Shown: positions 32,105-43,933, numbered from the stretch's first letter. The stretch is DNA of 64,000 nucleotides from Plotosus lineatus (GCA_024760905.1 CM045733.1:69192001-69256000), one strand, 5' to 3'. The notes: a model not told the origin generated them from the letters alone. A program made the numbers and translations.

Positions 32105-32560
32105 CAGAAAGTGGCAACGCATATCTGTTTCACAGTAAGACATCCCTGGGTCTGTGTCCCCAGCTTGGCACGGGTGTTTCTGTTTTCAGTTTGTATGTTC
32201 TCTTCTGAGATAATCTATTCATCCATCCCTTTGCACAACCAATTAATCCTACCAGGGTCACTAGAGTGTCACATGTCCAAACCATCTCAATCTAGCCTCT
32301 CTGACTTTGTCCGCCAAACCTCTTACATGAGCTGTCCCTCTGATGTACTCATTTGTCCCTCTGATGTACACATGCAACTTTTTACCCTCACCGCTAATTA
32401 GCCTAATGTGGATATCTTTGGACTGTAGGAGGACACCTACAGAAGTTATTGAGAGAACATGCAAACCCCACACAGAAACGACCTCCCCAATCCTGGGACA
32501 CACTTGTTTACATAGACCTTGCTGTGAAGTGGACATGCTAACCACTATGCCATCATGGCC
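32105..32560. mobile_element. SINE-A pieces with an embedded LINE fragment
   Basis: The antisense SINE-A parts at about 32215-32265 and 32390-32560 are separated by about 85 bases of antisense LINE sequence (CATGTCCAAACCATCTCAAT at about 32272). A duplicated TGTCCCTCTGATGTAC closes the LINE piece. A separate SINE-A-like piece lies at 32110-32205. Confidence 0.65.
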
Positions 32561-33648
32561 CACACAACTCAAGTAACAGTAATTTATGGTCAGTATTTAT
32601 TTAAAAATAATTACCTCCTATGCCATCACAGGGGTAGATGCACTGTAGTTTCTGAACATTTGATTCAGAATTATTTTGTCATGCTTTCTTCGATCCACTA
32701 GATGGCGAGCTCCACTTGTTTGGCTATACAGTACTGGGTTCCTACGTGGGTTATTCACTTCATAAGGTTCAGTACAGGGAGTGTGTGCAATTTATTTCTA
32801 CAGACTCACATTTGTTGGATGATCAGCAATGTTGCAAACTTTATGCATTAAAATTTGTATGAATACAACTCTAAACAGGAACAGCTTATGTGGCATCAAG
32901 GTCATCAATTTCTATAAATGCTCCGTTATCTCTGTACCTAATCTAGGAAACCTTAAGAACCTTCAGATTGAACAGTGAGAGCACATATACTGTACTAGCA
33001 TGGTCCATTCAGCAGTAATACCCAGCTCTTAATCCAGGGTGCATTGATTTGTTCATGAAGAAAGCTAATCTTTTGCATAAGACCCATCCAACAGAGAATG
33101 TGTGTCTACTACAGGAAAGAACTAGCTTCTTTTCATACCTCTCAAATCCTTTCAAGTTTGTTCTTATTATGTTTAGTGGCTTGCCAGTGAACCCAGGCAT
33201 TCAGTTAGATACATCCCTTCACCCTGCAGGGGAAAAAAAATAGCCCAGCATTGTCAAGGCGCATCAGGTTACTGAAGAAACATAATGCTGCTAATTCCTC
33301 AGTGGCCATTTTTCACTACAGTCATTCATTGTATTATGGTAAGCTTGTGAATGAGGCAGGAAAAGTTGATGGATGCTATAGAAAGTAAGCGAATGCTTAT
33401 GGGGAAGCACCGGTGTAGTTTACATACATGTGTGTGTGTGTGTGTTTGTGTCCCACTGACCTTATAAGTACAGTACTGTATATGGCATATCTGAGCATTT
33501 TGAACGTGGGAACATTTGACTGTCCAGCTAACAATTTATGTTTTAACAACATTACTACAATCTCATAACGTTATTAGTAGACTCTCAACAAACTTGTTAA
33601 AATATTACTGGTAAGACTTTTAATAAATGTCTCAAAAACATTATCATA
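32561..33648. other. Intergenic, no recognised feature
   Basis: There is a short TG run near 33428-33447. No coding exon or repeat family is recognised. Confidence 0.45.
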
Positions 33649-34512
33649 GCTTCTTGTTTGCTATGGTGATGGACAGGCTGACAGACGAGGTTGGGCAAGA
33701 ATCTCCATGGACTATGATGTTTGCAGATGACATTGTGATCTGTAGTGAGAGCAGAGAACAAGTGCAGGAAAATCTGGAGAGGTGGAGGTATGCCCTGGAA
33801 AGGAGAGGAATGAAGGTTAGCCTCAGAAAATCAGAATACATGTGTGTAAATGAGAAGGACCCAGGAGGAACGGTGATGTTACAGGGAGCAGAGATAACGA
33901 AGGTGGAGGATTTCAAGTACTTAGGCTCAACAATCCAGAGCAATGGAGAGTGTGGAAAAGAGGTGAAGAAGCGTGTGCAGGCAGGCTGGAATGGTTGGAG
34001 AAAAGTGTCCGGTGTGATGTTTGATAGCAGAGTGTCAGCAAGAATGAAAGGAAAAGTGTACAAGACGGTGGTGAGACCAGCGATGTTGTATGGATTAGAA
34101 ACAGTGGCGCTGAGGAAAAGGCAGGAGGCAGAGCTGGAGGGAGCAGAAATGAAAATGTTGAGGTTCTCTTTGGAAGTAACGAGGATGGATAGGATCAGAA
34201 ATGAGTACATCAGAGGGACAGCACATGTAAGATGTTTTGGAGACAAAGTCAGAGAGGCTAGATTGAGATGGTTTGGACATGTACAGAGGAGGGATAGTGA
34301 GTATATTGGCAGTAGGATGCTGAGGTTGGAACTACCAGGCAGAAGGCCTAGAGGAAGACCAAAGAAGAGATTTATGGATGTGGTGAAGGAAGACATGAAG
34401 GTCATTGGAGTCAGAGAAGAAGATGCAGAGGACAGGGCGAGATGGAGGCGGATGGTTTGCTGTGGCGACCCCTGAAGGGAACAGCCGAAAGGAAAAGAAG
34501 AAGAAGATAACA
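33649..34512 (+). pseudogene. RTE-like LINE fragment: RT fingers/palm to 3' end
   Basis: This 5'-truncated non-LTR retrotransposon has an open reading frame to the stop at 34473-34475. It begins inside the reverse transcriptase at LFAMVMDRLTDEV. It keeps the catalytic FADD (33720-33731), the KYLGSTIQSNGE motif and a C-terminal region with RLRWFGHVQRRDSEYIGSRM, ending CCGDP. Only about 35 bases follow the stop: GGGAACAGCCGAAAGG and a GAA-repeat tail. It lacks the endonuclease and most of the RT, so it is a dead copy. The clade (RTE or RTE-X) is inferred from the residue patterns and the short simple-repeat tail. Confidence 0.88.
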
Positions 34513-34750
34513 GTAGAAACTGTGTGCATGTGTACTGTAGTTTCCTTTCAGTGGCTGTGTGAGGCACTCAGAAGGAAAGCCCTGTATGGATGTGCATGGT
34601 CCTTGTCCCATGATAAATGTGTCTGTACTGGGGACATGGATGTGTGCAACATTTTGGCAGCATCAAAACAACATTAGTCATAAAAGTCTGGGACAACATG
34701 AATGTAAATGTACATGTTCTCAGTAAACATAGTTTAAAATTGATAAAATA

Positions 34751-35062
34751 GGCAGCATGCTGTTTAGCACATCAGCCTAACAGAAATAAGGTCTTGGGTT
34801 TGAGTCCCGGCTTGGGCATTTCTGGTTGGAATTTGCACGTTCTCCCCAAGCTTGAATCGGGTTCCTCCCACAGGCCAAAACATGCATTGGCTAATTGGCT
34901 GCTATAAGTTTCCCAAAGGTGTAAATGTGAATGGTTTTGTGTGTGTGTGTGTGTGGGGGGGGGGGGGGGGTAACCGTTGGCTTCGTCTCGAGTCGGCTGA
35001 GATGTACTCCAGTCATCCCGCAAACCCTAGTAGGATTAACGGGTTTAGAAAATGAATGGATT
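34751..35062 (+). mobile_element. SINE-A copy with G-run expansion
   Basis: It has GGCAGCATGCTGTTTAGCAC and box-B-like GGGTTTGAGTCCCGG. Its TG tract turns into a G run (34955-34970). It ends TAGTAGGATTAACGGGTTTA with AATGAATGG. Confidence 0.8.
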
Positions 35063-35468
35063 GTCCAAAAAGGAGTATGTAGAAGTGCACCACTTTCCTG
35101 CTCTAATCTCTATATTAATGCATGCCTACACCCAAACCTAATCGTATTACAGTACATTAAAGCAGGGCTTCTCAATTATTTTCTGTGGCGCCCCCTCTAG
35201 GAAGAAAAAATACCCCCCCACACCCCACCACCACCGCCTCGTGTGTGACTATAAATAGTATTATTTGTCTATAAATTTGTTATTAGTACACCTCTGCATA
35301 ACATTGTATCTTTATTAACATTAAAAACAAAAAAGAAATAAATATAGTTCTACTTACAATAAAAAAACTTCATTAACATTGTTTTTTAATCTGTAACAGA
35401 AATGATTTAAAGTGCATCAATGTGCCTGAAATAAAAAAAAAACAAAAAACATCCTTATTTAAACTCAT

Positions 35469-35794
35469 AGGGCGCAGAATCGCTGATCCTAAGGTTGGGG
35501 GTTCAAGTCCCCACAGGGTTGTCACTGTCCCCCCAGTGTAGCTAACTGGGTTATCAAAGGCCGGCCATGTCTCTCACTGTCTATGGTGAGAGGCATGTAA
35601 AAGAACCATTGCTGACTTTCGTAAAGAGTAGGCTGCAAAGCCGTCAGCGTGTTTCTGTTCCTTGCTAAAGGGTTGTGTCAGGAAGGGCATGCGACGTAAA
35701 AACCTATGCCAAATCAAATGTGCGAATCAGATGATTCGCTGTGGCAACTCCCGAGAAAAGACAAAAACCAAAAGGAAGAAAGAAAGAAAATTTA
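35469..35794 (+). mobile_element. SINE-B copy with LINE-type tail, inside hAT
   Basis: It runs from AGGGCGCAGAATCGCTGATC to AACCAAAAGGAAGAAAG. ATTTAAACTCAT flanks both sides as a target duplication. Confidence 0.85.
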
Positions 35795-35796
35795 AA

Positions 35797-38112
35797 CTCA
35801 TTCAGGACAGGAGCGTAGAAGGACAGATGTTGGTAGATTTTGCAAAAAGGATGGAAAGGCCGTGGTAAATACTTTCATCCAGAAGAGACAGAAGCATAGG
35901 GTGACTTATAAAAGCAGAGGTAGCAGCACACAGGTAGACTACATCTTTTGTAGGCGATGTAATTTGAAGGAAGTCAGTGACTGCAAAGTAGTAGCGGGTG
36001 AGAGTGTTGCCAAACAGCATAGGATGGTGGTGTGCAGGATGACGCTGATGGTGAGGAAGGTGAAGAAGGCAAAGGCAGAGCAGAAGACAAAGTGGTGGAA
36101 GCTGAAAAAGGAAGAGTGTTGTGTTGTCTTCAAGGAGAAGTTGAAACTGGCTTTGGGTGGTCAGGAAGTGCTTCCAGACGACTGGACAACTACAGCTAAT
36201 GTGATCAGGGAGACAGGTAGGAGAATACTTGGTGTGTCATCTGGAAGGAGAGGAGATAAGGAGACTTGGTGGTGGAATGAGGAAGTGCAGGAGTGTGTAC
36301 AAAGGAAGAGGTTAGCTCAGAAGAAGTGGGACATAGAGAGGACTGAAGAGAGTAAACGGGAGTACAGGAAGACACAGCGTAAGGCGAAGGTAGTGGTGTC
36401 AAAGGCCAAACAGAGCTCGTCTGATGACTTGTATGCTCGATTGGAAAGTAAAGAGGGAGAAAATGATTTATACAGGTTGGCACAGCAGAGAAATAAAGAT
36501 GGGAAGGACCTTCAGCAAGTTAGTGATTAAGGACAGAGAGGGAAATGTATTGACTGATGACAAAAGTGTGCTGGGAAGATGGAAACAGTACTTTGAAGAG
36601 CTGATGAATGAGGAAAATGAGAGAGAAAAAAGAGTAGAAGAGGTGACTGTTGAGGACCAGGAAGTAGCAAAGATTAGTAAGGTTGAAGTGAGGAGGGCAT
36701 TGAAGAGAATGAAGAATGGAAAGGCAGTTGGTCCTGATGACATACCGGTGGAGGTATGGAAGTGTCTAGTTGAGGTAGCAGTAGATTTCCTGACAAGAAC
36801 ATTCAACAAGGTCTTAGAGAGTGAGAGGATGCCAGAGGAATGGAGAAGTGTGATGGTGCCCATTTTTAAGAACAAGGGAAACGTGCAGAGTTGCGGCAAC
36901 TACAGAGGGATAAAGTTGATGAGCCATACGATGAAGTTATGGGAAAGAGTAGTGGAAGCCAGACTAAGGGCAGATGTCAGCATTTGTGAACAACAGTTTG
37001 GTTTCATGCCAAGAAAGTGTACCACAGATGCAGTGTTTGCCTTGAGGATGTTAATAGAGAAGTACAGAGAAGGTCAGAGGGAACTGCATTGTGCCTTTGT
37101 GGATCTGGAGAAAGCATATGACAGGGTGCCGAGAGAGGAACTGTGGTATTGTATGAGGAAGTCTGGAGTGGCAGAGAAGTATGTTAGTGGTGCAGGACAT
37201 GTGTAAGAGATGTAAGACAGTGGTGAGATGTGCTGTCGGTGTGACAGAAGAGGTCAAGGTGGAGGTGGGACTGCATCAAGGGTCAGCTCTGAGCCCCTTC
37301 TTGTTTGCTATGGTGATGGACAGGCTGACAGACAAGGTTAGACAAGAATCTCCATGGACTATGATGTTTGCAGATGACATTGTGATCTGCAGTGAGAGCA
37401 GAGAACAAGTGCAGGAAAATCTGGAAAGGTGGAGGTATGCCCTAGAAAGGAAGGGAATGAAGGTTAGCCTCAGTAAGACAGAATACATGTGTATGAATGA
37501 CAAGGACCCAACAGGAATGGTGAGGTTACAGGGAGCAGAGATAAGGAAGGTGGAGGATTTTAAGTACTTAGGCTCAACAATCCAGAGCAATGGAGAGTGT
37601 GGAAAAGAGGTGAAGAAGCGTGTGCAGGCAGGTTGGAATGGTTGGAGAAAAGTGTCCGGTGTGATGTGTGATAGGAAGGTATCGGCAAGAATGAAAGGAA
37701 AAGTGTACAAGACAGTGTTGAGGCCAGCGATGTTGTATGGTTTAGAAACAGTGGCCCTGGGGAAAAGACAGGAGGCAGAGCTGGAGGTAGCAGAGATGAA
37801 AATGTTGAGGTTCTCTTTGGGAGTAACGAGGATGGATAGGATCAGGAATCAGCACATCAGAGGGACAGCACATGTAAGACGTTTTGGAGACAAAGTCAGA
37901 GAGGCTAGATTGAGATGGTTTGGACATGTACAGAGGAGGGATAGTGAGTATATTGGCAGTAGGATGCTGAGGTTGGAACTACCAGGCAGATGGCCTAGAG
38001 GAAGACCAAAGAGACGATTCATGGACGTGGTGAAGGAGGACATGAAGGCAGTTGTTGTAAGAGAAGATGCAGAGGATAGGGTGAGATGCAGACAGATGAT
38101 TCTCTGTGGCAC
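35797..38112 (+). pseudogene. RTE-like LINE, longest copy: endonuclease C-end, RT, C-terminus
   Basis: This is the most complete LINE here. It starts within the endonuclease (VDFAKRM at about 35830, then STQVDYIFCRRC and QHRMVV). A lysine-rich linker follows, then the reverse transcriptase: NYRGIKLMSHTMKLWERVVE, FVDLEKAYDRVPREELW (about 37098-37148), GLHQGSALSPFLF and catalytic FADD at 37367-37378. The C-terminal region has RLRWFGHVQRRD. Two frameshifts (about 36500-36530 and about 37184-37195) split it into three frames, so it is inactive. The sequence stops at CTCTGTGGC without the usual tail and passes directly into hAT sequence, so its last 45 or so bases are lost. Confidence 0.88.
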
Positions 38113-38554
38113 TTCAAATAGTTTGATCATGCGAAAAACCACTACGCCACATAGGGCGACAATGAGAGCGCCACTGCCAACTACTGGAGTGAATGTGCAA
38201 TTACACTCAATTCTTGTACAGTATTCCAGAAAAGCATGTTCCCCAGGGTCATACCTGCTCCCCCATCATCACACCGTGCCCCCCAAGGCATCATACTGTG
38301 CCCCCCCCCACCACTATTTGAGAAGCACTGCATTAAACTAATACATTTTTATTACAACTTATTTGAACAATTATTTTTAAATTCAAATATTATTAAAAAT
38401 TGCTGCAAAAAATTCAATAAAATCATATAGAAGGGACGAGCTGTCAAAAATAATTGAATACTGGAAAAATGATTTTTCAGAAAATTAAACACCTGTTATA
38501 CAATTTAAACATTTCTCAACAAATTTCCAGGTACTCTTAAACATTTATTGGAGC

Positions 38555-38745
38555 AGTGTGCTCAGCTGGTAAGGTTTTGTTCATTGTATTCAGGGTAGGA
38601 TCTAAAGTTCAGGGGTTCAAGCCTAGTAACCCTCAGGTGTCACTCTTGGGCCCTTGAGCAAGGCCTTCAATTGTTCAGTTGTATAAAATAATATATGTAA
38701 GTGGTTCCGGATAGGAGTGTCTGCTAAATGCCATAAATGTAATTT
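38555..38745 (+). mobile_element. tRNA-derived SINE with L2/V-SINE-type tail
   Basis: It has a box-A-like GTGTGCTCAGCTGGTAAGG and a box-B-like GGGGTTCAAGCC. The 3' end (GGATAGGAGTGTCTGCTAAA, then TGCCATAAATGTAA) is the tail shared by L2-mobilised fish SINEs. Confidence 0.75.
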
Positions 38746-38893
38746 TATGAACGGAATATCCCAAAGGGCTAAAGGTTCTGAATATGTTTTATAGCTTTTA
38801 CGTGAATAACTGACTGTAGCCAAGGTTAGGATTAGCTTCAGATGTGGGCAATAGCTATAGTAATAATTATGTCAATACAAGGTCCTCACAACC

Positions 38894-38948
<55 letters not shown>

Positions 38949-40189
38949 AAGGGGATATTAGTAAAAGCTTGGGGCAGAGGGCAACTAGACAAGATTGGAT
39001 GGTGAATTATGGCCAAGAGAGACAGCATGACTCTGTGTGAAATCAAGTTCCCACCACGCAGCTGGTTGCAGACAGACAGAGAAAAGCAGGCAGATGGCAC
39101 CCAACTGCCATAGCAGTCACCCGCACAGAGCAACCGCAATATGCCAAGCACGTTGCATTAAAGTCCAGTTCAATGATCTGCTTATTTCTCAAATCTGACA
39201 TAGCCTGTAGTCATAATATATTAAATCACAGCTTTTATTGGATTAGCAGGACTGAATTTTACGTGATTTCATAGTCTGTTTTATCATTAAAACAATGTTT
39301 GGTTTACGTAATAATGTGTTTTTTATCAATACGATAATCCCAACAGATGAGATGAGATATGCATTAGCAAGTTTGTTCACCATGAATGGCCACTTGCTTT
39401 CGTTTTTTGACTTGTCTTTAAAAAAAAAATCATTGTTAAACTGTGTTTTGCAAATCTTCACCAAGTTTCTCAGAAGAGTGCAGGCGAGTGAGTGGGAGGG
39501 TTTCAAGCATTTCCAGAAAAAGAGAAGAATTTAGATTATGCACTCATTTGGTATGGTGAATTAAACTCATATATTGTCCCAAGCTATTTTCTCACAGCTC
39601 TGTGCATAGCACTGTTGAACCACTTGACAATACTTGGAAGATGTGTGGGATCATGTTGTCAAATGCTGCATTTAGATTATATCCAAAAAACTGCAAAGCA
39701 AATAAAGGCATAGGGTGAAGACATTGTGGCACCGCACACTTTCCCATCCAAAAGCCTTATAAAGCTACTTATACTGAGGCACAGAGTCGGAGAGGATGTC
39801 TGGGTTTAAATAGCACAAATGCAGCTATCTGAAAGTTGTCAGTGATTTGTGGAAGACATTGGGGGGGGGTTCATGGAGCAGCAGGGTCAGCATCGCTGTT
39901 GACAGTTGTGCACTTTCCAGTTGGGCAGTCATTTGCTGCATGAACAGGAGGCTTGTTCTCTCATACTGGTGTACCATCATCTGCTCGCTGCAGGATTGCT
40001 TCAACTCCACTGAAGCCAAATACTCTTTTAGGCACTGATATCATTACACAGCCCTGATTCTGATATATTTAGACATTCTGAAAACATGTTTGTTTCGGTC
40101 CAATGCAATAATGCTCTCAAACAAAGACTTTTCAATCAGGCCGATCATGAGAGTATATTTAAGGTTAAGGGTTTTCAGAAGCCATGTGC
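38746..40189. other. Intergenic; TG repeat
   Basis: The TG run spans 38895-38942. The remaining sequence is unclassified and has no gene. Confidence 0.45.
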
Positions 40190-40850
40190 AGCGATGCAGT
40201 AGTTAGAACTGTCACCTGACTGCAAGAAGCTTCAGGGTTCTAATTCAGTACCTGAATGGGTTTCCTCCAGGTAATACGATCTCCGCCCACGATCCATCTG
40301 ACTACATTCCCCATTTGTTGTGAATCGTACCCCGCTTTTCACCTAAAGTTGGCTTCAGAAATCGGCTCAAACTTCAACCATGACTGAAAAATAAGTGGTA
40401 TACAGAAGATGATTACTGGGTGGATGAATTTTCAAAACTCAGATTTATAGAGCGTGGTTAGCACGTCCTCCACAGCAAGAAGGTCAAGGGTTCAGGCCTC
40501 ATGCTCAGCAAGGGTGTTTCTGTATGGAGGATGTTCTCCTTATGCTTGCATGGGCTTTCTCTGGGTACCCTGGTTTCCTCCTAAAGTCCAAAGACCTGCA
40601 TATTAGACGAATTGGATAGTCTTGATTGCATGAATGTGTGAATGTAAGTGTGAATGTTTCTGTGTCTGTGATGCCCAGCAACAGTCTGGCAAGCTACTAA
40701 GGGTCTACCCTGCCTTCCCTTAGAACCAGTAGGAGTGGGCATACAACCCCCCTTACAGAAACGCCCTCACCAAGCATGGTGCTCAAACCCAGGAAATTCT
40801 TAGTCATCATCATTATTATTATTATTATTATTATTATTAATAATAATAAA
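40190..40850 (+). mobile_element. Two degenerate SINE-A copies and an ATT repeat
   Basis: The first piece (GCGATGCAGTAGTTAGAACT) lies at about 40190-40280. The second runs from GTGGTTAGCACGTCCTCCAC (about 40454) to about 40740. An ATT/AAT tract follows at 40808-40850. Confidence 0.65.
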
Positions 40851-42165
40851 AATAATCATAATAAAAAGGTACTATGTATTTATTTTATTCTGCTTTGGGC
40901 TTCCCACAGTGGCATGACATTCTGTGTATCTATATGGTCGAATCCAGGCTCTAATCAAAGTTTAACCTTTCTAAGACCCAAAACATAATGTAGTGGGTCT
41001 TGTAATTTCTACAAATTTCTTCTTTTTCTTAACACATGATAAAAACTGAACTTGATCAACATCTTTAAACGAGAAGAATTTGGCAAACGACTAATACCCA
41101 ATTGCCTTTGTATGAGGATCTCACAAGGAAATACACACAAAGTAATTGAGACCAAATATGATGTCCTCGTTTGAGGTCAGTAGGGTCTCAAGATGTTAAA
41201 ACCTTCAAACTTACATTGTGACTGTTGAAAATATGAAATGCATTTTTGCAGAAATGGCCAAAAAGCCCGAGTGGAAACGACTAGAATCTGAAAGTTTCAG
41301 ATTGCACAAGCTGCCGTGCACACCTGCCTGTACATGACGGGAGTTAATAACACCTCTGAGAGCCACCATCTGCTCGAATCTCACTTCCCATCCACACAGA
41401 GTCAGCCTCTATCTCACAGTCTAGTACACAAACGCCGCAGCATTGCTGCACTCGAATGCCTCATTAATCCCGAAGACCCCGGCCTGGAAATTGGAACGTC
41501 CTTGGCAACACGAAGAGTAAACCTGATAGAAGAAAGTAGTTTTTGAGTGGTTGGATTGTGTCGGGTGAGGTAATTCATCATTCATTCACAGCTCCCACTC
41601 ATAAGTTGGTGTTCAAAGACAGAACGAGGTCATAGGAGAGCGCTTTGTTTCGGAAGGAAATCCTACAGAGATATAATAGACAATATGAACACCGAAGGCC
41701 CACAAGGAGTCTTTTGATGTCATTGTAGGAAGCCAGTTCCGCTTTCAACCTAAAATGAACAGCAGCTTGAAAAAACTGTCAACACACAGAGATACAGCAT
41801 TTACAATCGCTTTTATAGTACAGCTGCTTGGTTTCAGGTTTCTGATTTTCATATAAAACAAGCATAATGTTTTTGTGCATGTTGTTGTTATATGGTTGCA
41901 TGTTTCCAGAAATTCTTTCATTATCACAGAGAGCTGGAAAGTGTGTGTTCTGTGGATATGGATATGGATATGATTGCAGTTGCCTGTTTTTCTTTCTTTT
42001 TTTCCATTTCCATCTTGAAAATCCTCAGATGAAATTTCCAAAAATAATTCCTCCAAACAGTTTTCCCTCTACAACCACCAAACTGATCACTGACAACTTG
42101 TTATATCCAATCAGATTACTTTCACTGTGTGTGTGTGTGTGTGTGTGTGTGCTGTACTAAATTGC
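40851..42165. other. Intergenic, no recognised gene
   Basis: The stretch 41250-41530 looks unique and repeat-free. A TG run lies at 42126-42151. Confidence 0.4.
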
Positions 42166-42181
42166 CCTTCCTAGCTTTAAA

Positions 42182-42466
42182 TCTTCTTCTTCTTCTTCTT
42201 CTTTTCCTTTCGGCTGTTCCCTTCAGGGGTCGCCACAGCAAATGATCTGCCTCCATCTCACCCTATCCTCTGCATCTTCTACTCTTACTCCAACTACCTT
42301 CATGTCCGCCTTCACCACATCCATAAATCTTCTCTTTGGTCTTCCTCGAGGCCTTCTGCCTGGTAGTTCCAACCTCAGCAGCCTACTACCAATATACTCA
42401 CTATCCCTCCTCTGTACATGTCCAAACCATCTCAATCTAGCCTCTCTCACTTTGTCTCCAAAACAT
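42182..42466 (-). mobile_element. 5'-truncated RTE-like LINE with target duplication
   Basis: It begins with the reversed GAA tail (TCTTCTTCTTCTTC) and CTTTCGGCTGTTCCC. It covers the last 76 codons of the ORF, from MREARLRWFGHV to CCGDP. CCTTCCTAGCTTTAAA flanks it at 42166-42181 and 42467-42482, a clean 16-base duplication. Confidence 0.93.
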
Positions 42467-42589
42467 CCTTCCTAGCTTTAAATGGAGAGTCTAATTCACA
42501 ATTAATCTTATTCTAAATAATATTACCCAACATCAACAAATATTTATAGCATTTTATTGTTTGTTTGGGGCTTTTTCTTTTTTTGGGAG

Positions 42590-43440
42590 TTCTTCAATGT
42601 CTGGTTTCCATGTCTCTGCCTTATAGCAAGAGGATATTGGTGGCTAATGAGGGTATTTCTGTGTGGCATTGCATGTTCTCCCCTTGCTTGCATGGTTTCT
42701 TCTGGGTGCTCAGGTTTCCTCCAACAGTCTAAAGCAGTGCTTCTCAAATAGTGGGGCACGCCCGATTCCCTGGGAACATGCTTTTCTGGAACTGTGTTCG
42801 AAAATTAATATAATTGTACCTCCATTCCACTAGTTGGCAGTGGCGCTCTCATTGTCGCGCTATGGTGTAGCGGTTTTTCACACGAGCAAACGATATGAAG
42901 TGCAGTAAACAACCGCTCAAGAAACAACACCGAGAAATTTCTCACAGGAACGAAGAGAAAGGTGGAGAGAGACGGAGATATTAAAACATAAGTAAGTGAA
43001 ATGAGTTTAAATAAGGAAATATATATATATTTTTATTTCAGGCACATTGGTGCACTTTAAATCATTTCTGTTACAGATTAAAAACAATGTTAATGAAGTT
43101 TTTCTTTATTGTAAGTTGAACTATATTTCTTTCTTTTTTTGTTTTTAATGTTAATAAAGATACAATGTTATGCAGAGGTGTACTAATAACAATTTTATAG
43201 ACAAATAATACTATTTAAATGTGTTTTTTTTTTTCCTTCTGAGAGGGGGCGCCACAGAAAGTAATTGAGAATCACTGCTTTATAGACATGGACACATTGG
43301 TCTGACTGAATATTCTCAATGCATGCATGGTTGTGTATCCGTGTTGCTCTGCAGTGGTCTGGTAAGTTGTTCACTGTGCACCCAGTCTGCTCCAGCCTCC
43401 TCATAACTCGAAGGATAAAGTGTTTGTAAAATGAAATGAA
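42590..43440 (+). mobile_element. SINE-A interrupted by a hAT MITE
   Basis: The SINE-A body reads GCATGTTCTCCCCTTGCTTG, then CAACAGTCTAAAG. It breaks at 42734 and resumes after 43277 as ACATGGACACATTGG. It ends near CGAAGGATAAAGTG. Confidence 0.7.
42735..43277 (+). mobile_element. hAT MITE (internal deletion derivative)
   Basis: The ends are CAGTGCTTCTCAAATAGTGG and AGTAATTGAGAATCACTG. The interior contains TTGGCAGTGGCGCTCTC, also present at 54.3 and 38.2 kb. The 8-base flanks (GTCTAAAG and CTTTATAG) agree at only five of eight positions. The reading frame is gone. Confidence 0.82.
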
Positions 43441-43560
43441 AAATGAGTTTCGTTTATTCATGCAGCTTTTTCTTGTAATCCCAGTCTGTCTTCTCTAAAG
43501 TCTTCCAGCTTTTACCAGGCATGTTACTGGTGTTTTCAGACAAATATTCAGAACCTCAGA

Positions 43561-43918
43561 AAAGCAGGGGGCAGTGGTGGTCTCGTGGTATAGGGCGCTG
43601 GATCACTGATCCAAAGGTTGGGGGTTCGAGTCCCACTCTCCACAAGGTTGTCACTGGCAGCCCCAGTGCAGCTAACTGGGTTATCAAAGGCGGGCCATGT
43701 CTGTCACTGTCTATGGTGAGAGGTTGATGTAAAAGAACCATTGCTGACTTTCGTAAAGAGGAGCTGCAAAGTCGTCAGCGTGTTTCTGTCCCTTGCTAAA
43801 AGGGTTGTGACAGGAAGGGCATCCGACGTAAAAACCTCTGCCAAATCAAACGTGCGAATCAGATGATTCACTGTGGCGACTCCCGAGTAAAAGGGAAAAA
43901 GCCGAAAGGAAGACAGAC
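43561..43918 (+). mobile_element. SINE-B copy with LINE-type tail, complete
   Basis: The head GGGCAGTGGTGGTCTCGTGG and box B GGTTCGAGTCCC are followed by the body and the LINE-type tail (GACAGGAAGGGCATCCGACG, then GCCGAAAGGAAGACAG). The target duplication ATTCAGAACCTCAGA is at 43546-43560 and 43919-43933. Confidence 0.95.
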
Positions 43919-43933
43919 ATTCAGAACCTCAGA

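Larger units (their letters stand above)
35163..38330 (-). mobile_element. hAT element carrying a SINE-B and a LINE
   Basis: The ends are CAGGGCTTCTCAATTA and TATTTGAGAAGCACTG, flanked by CATTAAAG (35155-35162) and CATTAAAC (38331-38338). The hAT interior matches the reverse of 42735-43277. A SINE-B occupies about 35469-35794 and a 2.3-kb LINE follows. About 100 bases of hAT sequence are missing at the LINE junction. Confidence 0.85.

Noticed and set aside
33644..34567. 307-codon minus-strand frame
   Set aside because: It is the antisense shadow of the LINE coding strand; similar shadows occur at 36.5, 37.3 and 61.7 kb.
41316..41546. Possible exon in a unique-looking region
   Set aside because: It is a single frame of 76 codons without a recognisable domain or convincing flanking splice sites.
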